NCBI GenBank assembly: GCA_024741835.1 | Contig: JAENRP010000135.1 | Span: 42,501-106,500, forward strand | DNA from: Diplocarpon mali | Taxonomy: Eukaryota > Ascomycota > Leotiomycetes > Helotiales > Drepanopezizaceae | Reading direction: 5' to 3' | Length of the DNA stretch: 64,000 nucleotides | Part shown: piece by piece, positions 56,494 to 64,000 of the stretch | How the letters are laid out: each line of letters begins with the position of its first letter | How positions within the stretch are numbered: position 1 is the stretch's first letter | Position numbers and translations under genes: made by a program | Notes under the pieces: generated by a model | Told to the model about the DNA's origin: nothing | Database searches by the model: none | Seen by the model: only the letters and a program-made list of their open reading frames with translations

Positions 56494-57239
56494 CTACAGA
56501 AACGCGCCGGCGAACCCAGCCAGGCCCATCAGGACACCACCCGCGCCCAGGACCACCTTGCCCGCACCGCTCTTCCCCGTCTCCGAGGCCGACGCGGCGG
56601 AAGCCGTGGTCGTGCGGCTGCCGGTCGCCACGCTGAGCGCAGACCCGCTCGTCGACTGTGTCCGCGTCGCGCTCGAGGGGGGTGCCGCCGTCGCCGTCGC
56701 TGCCGTCGACGTCGACGGCGACGGGGGGGCGCTGGAGACGACCCTCGCGGTCGAGGTCGTGGCATACGCGCAGTAGCTGTCCTTGGTGTTCTGGAGGCCC
56801 GCGAGGCGCGTGTCGTCGGGACATACGTTGAAGCAGCTATTCTCCGGTCAGCTCCCGAAGTCCTGTCTCTCCGTCTCTCCATCTCTCCGTCTGTCCGTCT
56901 CTCCGTCTGTCCGTCTTTCCGTCTCTCCGTCTCTCCGTCTCTCCGTCTCTCCGTCTCTCCCTCTTTTCCCCACTCCTTCGTGCCAGTCCCGGGGGAGGAA
57001 AAAGGGAAAAGGGGGAGGAAAAGGGAGCGGTACACTACGACATCGGTCCACTTCTGACAGAGACAGTTGTAGTCAGTCGCCGCGCACGCGGCAGCGATGA
57101 GCTGGGTCGATCCCAGGCACTGGTCGAGCACTGGCTTGGCCCCGCACACGTTCGTCGAAGCCGGCGAGGCGGAGAAGGTCGTGGTCTGCGCGGCCGCGAG
57201 CGACGCGAGCAGGGGGACCGGGAAGCGAGAGAGCTGCAT
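56494..57239 (-). CDS. CFEM-domain GPI-anchored protein
   Basis: Secreted, wall- or membrane-anchored fungal protein; CFEM proteins bind haem or act at the host or environment interface. Exons (minus) 57034-57239 and 56494-56836 give 182 aa. The signal peptide MQLSRFPVPLLASLAAAQ leads into a CFEM domain with the full eight cysteines (C32, C41, C52, C59, C61, C70, C74, C91). Asp56 in AATDYNCLC is at the place of the haem-ligand Asp in known CFEM structures. A Ser/Thr/Ala linker follows, then a hydrophobic GPI-addition tail (VVLGAGGVLMGLAGFAGAFL). The 197-bp intron (GTACCG to AATAG) joins KWTDVV to VCFNVCPDD and contains a GTCTCTCC microsatellite. GC3 is very high. Confidence 0.9.
56864..56961. 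repeat. GTCTCTCC/GTCTGTCC microsatellite inside the CFEM intron
   Basis: About twelve imperfect 8-bp units in a row. On the coding strand it is a purine-rich GGAGAGAC tract in the middle of the intron. Several reading frames through it stay open, which explains the long spurious ORFs here. Confidence 0.9.
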
Positions 57240-58118
57240 GGCGCGCGCTGATGCTGCCTGTGCGTCCGAGGTTGGGCGCGGGTCAGGACCGTCTCGTCGA
57301 GAGGAGTGGAGGTGGGAGTGGAGGTGGAGGCCAAGTAGATCCAGAAGAGCTGCGATGCGTGCGAGGGAGAAGGGGGGGGNACAGGAAGAAAGGTATGGGA
57401 CGCATTCAGAGAGGCTTATAAGAAGAGGAAAAAGCACGGATAGATGGTTGCTCGGGCAATCATCTCGTGAGGCCTCGGGCTCACATCGCGGACGAGCACT
57501 TGGGCCTCGCCCCTGGTGGCAGCATTCGGCGCGGCTGATTGGGCGCCACGACCCTACAATACCTGAGCCGGGAGAGCGTAGATCCCCCCCGCAGCGACAC
57601 TATAGGGATTTGCAAGCAAGGCGCTGCCGCCGAACGAATTGATTGTTGGCCCGCCAGGCCATGTTTGCACGGTTGATGCACTGGGCCGGGAAATTTAGAC
57701 GAATGAGGACGACGACGCCAGATCCAAGGAAACAATTTCAGGGATCCGACATCACCGGAGCCGCTGGTCTCCCCCACGTCCTTCTCACCCATGGATCCAG
57801 ATGTGCGGCCGGAGGGCTACTTCGAGAACGACTGCCGCCTATTCTCATCTGACATGGCCGGGGATAAAGACATGGTGATAAGCTACCGTCCCAGAGGGAT
57901 ACAAGTCACCGGGGATCCTCCGGGAGGGTGAGGGGGAGTTCTAAATACATGAGGCTTCCGATGTGTGAGTATGCCAGCCCCAGAGGGTGTGACGGCGATA
58001 CCGAGCTGGCCGCCCAGGCCTCCGAGGGCCGAAGTCTCCACACTCCCTTCCCGCGGGAGGGAACATCGTGATGTGACCAGGGGAAAAAAACAACAACAAC
58101 AAAACAGCATGTACCCAA
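57240..58118. other. Intergenic region with an ambiguous base
   Basis: 879 bases between the CFEM start and the HulA stop. Position 57380 is N after a run of nine G, so local length is uncertain. Several GC-rich open frames; none is supported. Confidence 0.5.
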
Positions 58119-60901
<2,783 letters not shown>

Positions 60902-62225
60902 CGTCGAGATACGCCAGAAAGATCTGACGCCGTCGACTGAACGTCAACTGGGGAATCTGCGAACGTGATGGCAAGGTCGGGGTCGTTGGTCGAGGTCGAT
61001 GGTCGACTGCACCGCTGCGAGAGCTTTACGAACGGGGCTGTGCTGTGCAGGCGATGGCGGCGATGGCGGCGGCGCTGCCAACCACCGTATCTGACGAAGC
61101 GTTGGGTGACGGGTAATGGTAGAGCTGCGGGAGTCGGTTCATGAGATCCTGGTGGTGAGGCGTGTTGTGTGGCGTCAAACGATCTGGTTCTGGTTTCAAA
61201 GCGAGGGTTGTTGTTCACAGTCAAAAACCCTTTCTCCCTCTCTGTTTCTGCCTCACTCTCTCACACACACACACTCTCTCTCTTTCTCTCTCTCCCCCCC
61301 CGCATCATGCCTGAGAGAAGCGGCCAGGCAGGGAGGAAGAGCACAGGTGTAAAAATAGCAAGGCGATAAATTCCCTGAAACGGCAAACCCCTGCCGACCT
61401 ACTTGTTATGGCTACTTCGAGGAGATGGCCGCCCAATCGGACAGGTGATACAACGATGACATCTTACACGGCATTGGAGATGGTGAGGATACATTGTCAA
61501 AGGCGTCGGAAAGGGAGGGGCGGGAGAAAAGCGATTCATTCGTATGTACGAGTCTTTTTCTGGAGAATTTTTTCTTTTTTCTCTTTTCTCTTTTCTTTTT
61601 TCTTTTCTACCGAGAGAAAACAGTTTTCCTCGCGAATAAAATCCCCGGGGTGGTACATGATGATCTAGAATCTGGAAGCTAGAGGTTCGCATGGTGTGCC
61701 GGGGGGTATGCGGTCGTTGTAACCAGTCCGAGTAGACAATCGATTTCTCACCAGGACGGAGAGGTTCGGGGAGGCTGGTCAGACGCGCGCCAGAGAACGT
61801 ATTTCGAGATGGGTGTATGCAGTATGTTCTCATCCGTTAGCTGGCTGGGCCCTGGAAGAAGATGCCAGTTCATGTAACGTAGGTTGTCGGCCCCGAGTCA
61901 CGGACAAGCATCATACAATCCAAGTGGCTCGCGGTGCATAGGCTCCGGTCACAGATGAATAGCTGTAGGAAATCCACGTCAAGTCCGAGATCGCTCCCCA
62001 GGAGCACAAGTCACACTCATCACCAACATGCCGCGACTGCCCAGGTACGCACCACCTTCAGAATTGCATTGGCGCCGTATGAAGTCCCACTTGCATGAAC
62101 CACAAATGCTCAATAATCCCGTTCCCCCGTCTTGATGAAGATCACCGCTCGCCCTCGCTCAACCTCCGTCCGCTCGTGCTTTCCAACCCGCGGGGAATCG
62201 CCAGACGCGGCCTCTCAGACCACCT
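60902..62225. other. Intergenic region, HulA promoter and Pab2 3' flank
   Basis: 1.3 kb. It contains a (CA)/(CT) microsatellite at 61261-61300, about 360 bp upstream of the HulA ATG, and a long pyrimidine tract at 61556-61612. Open frames here are low-complexity. No gene recognised. Confidence 0.55.
61261..61300. repeat. CA/CT compound microsatellite
   Basis: (CA)6-7 followed by (CT)n and C8 in the upstream region of HulA. Confidence 0.85.
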
Positions 62226-62565
62226 TCACTTCCCGAATGTTAGCATCGCATTCTTCGCCGTTCCGCATCTGGGCATCTCGGGGCTCTGAAGACCCTGCAT
62301 GACATGGGCATGACGTGAGAGCGGAGGACTCCGGACAATGGGGACAGGCCCGGGGGAGTCTGGCACGTACGTATGGAGTGAAACCTCTCCCACGGTTCCC
62401 TCGGTAGCCGCCCCGATATCCTCCACCTCTTGGGGAATACCCGCCTCTTCCGCCTGGGTATCCACGGCCGCCGCCACGCATGCCACCTCGGCCTCGGCCG
62501 CGGGTCATGCCAGGGACGTTGGTACGCTTGGGAACAACCTGGCGAGAAAGCACTCAGTAACAGAT

Positions 62566-62609
<44 letters not shown>

Positions 62610-63219
62610 ATCTCCCACCTTCAAGTTACGGTTGCGGAAGACGCTTTCATTCAGGACGAGCGCTTGCGCAACAACGCTTGGCTCGGTGAACTCCACGTAC
62701 GCATACCTGCATGTTTTCAATTAGCATCCATCTCTTGCCAGGCAGCGTATCGAATTCTCCAGTCCCTCGTCTCTCGCGAGACCCAGGCCCGGCGGCTCCT
62801 GGCACCGAAGATCGAGATCGGGCACGGGGGAACGAACCCCTTGGGATGGCCCGTGAACTTGTCCAGCAGGATGGTCACCCGGTTGATGGAGCCGCAGCCT
62901 TGGAAGTGTGCCTGGATCTCCTCGGGCGAGGCGGCGTAGTCGACGTTGCCCACGAAGATGCTTCTCGAGTCGATGTCCTCCTTGTCCTCCGACAGCTCGT
63001 TGCTCTGCTGGTCGAGCGAGGCCTGCATCTCGCGCAGCTTGGCCGCCTCCTCCTCCATCTCTGCCACCCGCTTCTTCATCGCCGAGATCTCCTCCTGGTG
63101 GGATGCGCTCAGCCAGCTGTTCCGCCCTTGGGACGCGTAGGAAGGCATGGACGTACCTCGTCGTTCGCCTCCTCGTCGGCGACCATGATGTCGTCGACCT
63201 TGGGCTCCTGGTCGGGCAT
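62226..63219 (-). CDS. pab2: Nuclear poly(A)-binding protein Pab2 / PABPN1
   Basis: Binds nascent poly(A) tails in the nucleus and links them to exosome turnover and length control. Exons (minus) 63157-63219, 62838-63094, 62619-62706, 62371-62538, then a terminal exon in which the stop TGA is 62226-62228. The product is 192 aa if the last intron joins TPY directly to the stop. Features: acidic N-terminus, coiled coil about 22-55 ([17 protein letters not shown]), RRM about 64-140 ([24 protein letters not shown] across intron 2), RGG-rich tail 146-192. The last intron starts GTACGT; its best end is GGGAAG|TGA, ten bases after a GCTAAC branch site. An earlier acceptor (ATGCAG, 62295) would add 22 residues before the same stop. 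Intron 3 contains a (GA)n run. Confidence 0.92.
62571..62606. repeat. GA dinucleotide run inside Pab2 intron 3
   Basis: Eighteen GA units on the plus strand, read as CT on the coding strand, just downstream of the intron donor. A length-variable tract of this kind could influence splicing. Confidence 0.9.
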
Positions 63220-64000
63220 CGTGAATACCCAATCGCAAGGATGGGGATGGTTGTTCCCGGAGGTGTGACGAGAATCGGAAAATGCTTTCGTTGGGGGGGG
63301 GGGGCGAAGGAAAGGACCGACAGGGCAGATCGGGACCTAGATCTATCGGTGAGCGGAGGCACCCCGAACCGGAGGAAACATTCGCGACCCCGGCGCCGAA
63401 GGGGGTCACCATTGTTTGAAGTGAAAGTGTGAATGAGTTCCCTCCCCCCCCCCTATGGAATCACCACCACCCATCTTTCACCTGCAACTGACTGCCTTGC
63501 AGATTGCGCTGCACGCACATGCCCATCTCTTACTCTCTCACTCTCTCTCTCTCGCTGGGTGGGAAGGGATTGCGATCCAGGAAAAGAGGCATACCTTCTT
63601 CGCGTTCGCGCAATCAAAGAGAATGGCGATGTCACAGATATGGGGGGGGGGAGGGGTTCCGAGGCGGTGGGTTGTCGCCGGCCGGTGCAAGGCTGCCGTC
63701 CCAGCCCTTTTTTTTTTTTTTTTCCCTCCCTCGTTGCTCAGAGGCCCATGGGGTGCCAAGACTCGGCGTCAAATCTGCCTTTTTCTCCACCCACGCTTTC
63801 GGAGCGACGCTCCGTGTACCTGGTGCTCGATTCACGGCTCGGGATTCTTGCACGTCGCTCGCGTTCCCCTTACTATCATAGACGGCTTTTCACCTGGCTG
63901 ACTCCGATCCGCAATTCCCACCTCCCATCTCGATCTCGACCTCTCACGAGGGCATAACCTACCTACCCCATTACGAGATATCTCTCCCTCTCGCTTGGCC
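63220..64000. other. Upstream region of Pab2, homopolymer-rich
   Basis: 781 bases with G12 near 63291, C9 near 63443, G8-9 near 63641-63651, T16 at 63708-63723 and CT runs at 63538-63555. Overlapping open frames on both strands are low-complexity. No gene recognised to the window edge. Confidence 0.55.

Noticed and set aside
56529..57437. 302-codon minus-strand ORF spanning the CFEM gene
   Set aside because: It reads through the CFEM intron and its microsatellite into a wrong frame; the spliced CFEM model with eight cysteines explains the region.

Overview
This is nuclear DNA of a filamentous ascomycete (Pezizomycotina; the protein set looks most like a leotiomycete, though that rank is an impression). 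The evidence is dense single-copy genes with 45-130 bp introns carrying GTRNGT donors and CTAAC/CTGAC branch sites, fungal-specific proteins (CFEM, Axl2-type, MIC12, EFM6), and a transposon eroded by C-to-T/G-to-A changes of the repeat-induced point mutation (RIP) kind. I assign 25 protein-coding genes with exon coordinates, built by joining reading frames across introns. No tRNA, rRNA or CRISPR array was recognised.

Layout. 1-7.9 kb is AT-rich, gene-free DNA holding one complete but dead Ty1/Copia retrotransposon (1071-6123, minus strand) with two 134-bp LTRs and a perfect GTATC target duplication. 7.9-54.4 kb is ordinary housekeeping euchromatin, in order: AP-3 mu, a DMAC1/DUF4536-like protein, exosome RRP4, a zinc alcohol dehydrogenase, a class-3 fatty aldehyde dehydrogenase, mitoribosomal mS35, ALG13, MICOS MIC12, mitoribosomal bL17m, UTP25, eIF3f, an R3H-SUZ protein, a CCHC zinc-knuckle protein, Cwf18/CCDC12, a large PPR protein, an RBR ubiquitin ligase, an SHB17-like phosphatase, EFM6, Axl2, a Ptc2/3-type PP2C, choline-phosphate cytidylyltransferase and complex I PSST. 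From about 55 kb to the end the DNA becomes GC-rich with many homopolymers, microsatellites and two N calls, and carries a CFEM GPI protein, the NEDD4-type ligase HulA/Rsp5 and the poly(A)-binding protein Pab2.

Genes are mostly arranged as divergent pairs sharing short promoters (AP-3 mu/DMAC1-like, mS35/ALG13, MIC12/bL17m, UTP25/eIF3f, Cwf18/PPR) and convergent pairs. There is no secondary-metabolite cluster or operon-like system. Mitochondrial function is well represented (DMAC1-like, mS35, MIC12, bL17m, PPR, PSST), as is RNA processing (RRP4, UTP25, Cwf18, R3H-SUZ, Pab2).

The most interesting signals concern splicing. Of about 50 inferred introns, three appear to be GC-AG and one (in the zinc-knuckle gene) is best explained as an AT-AC intron with an otherwise ordinary U2-type donor. 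Four introns are multiples of three without stops and so can hide inside an ORF. I see no candidate for a wholly new multi-gene system.
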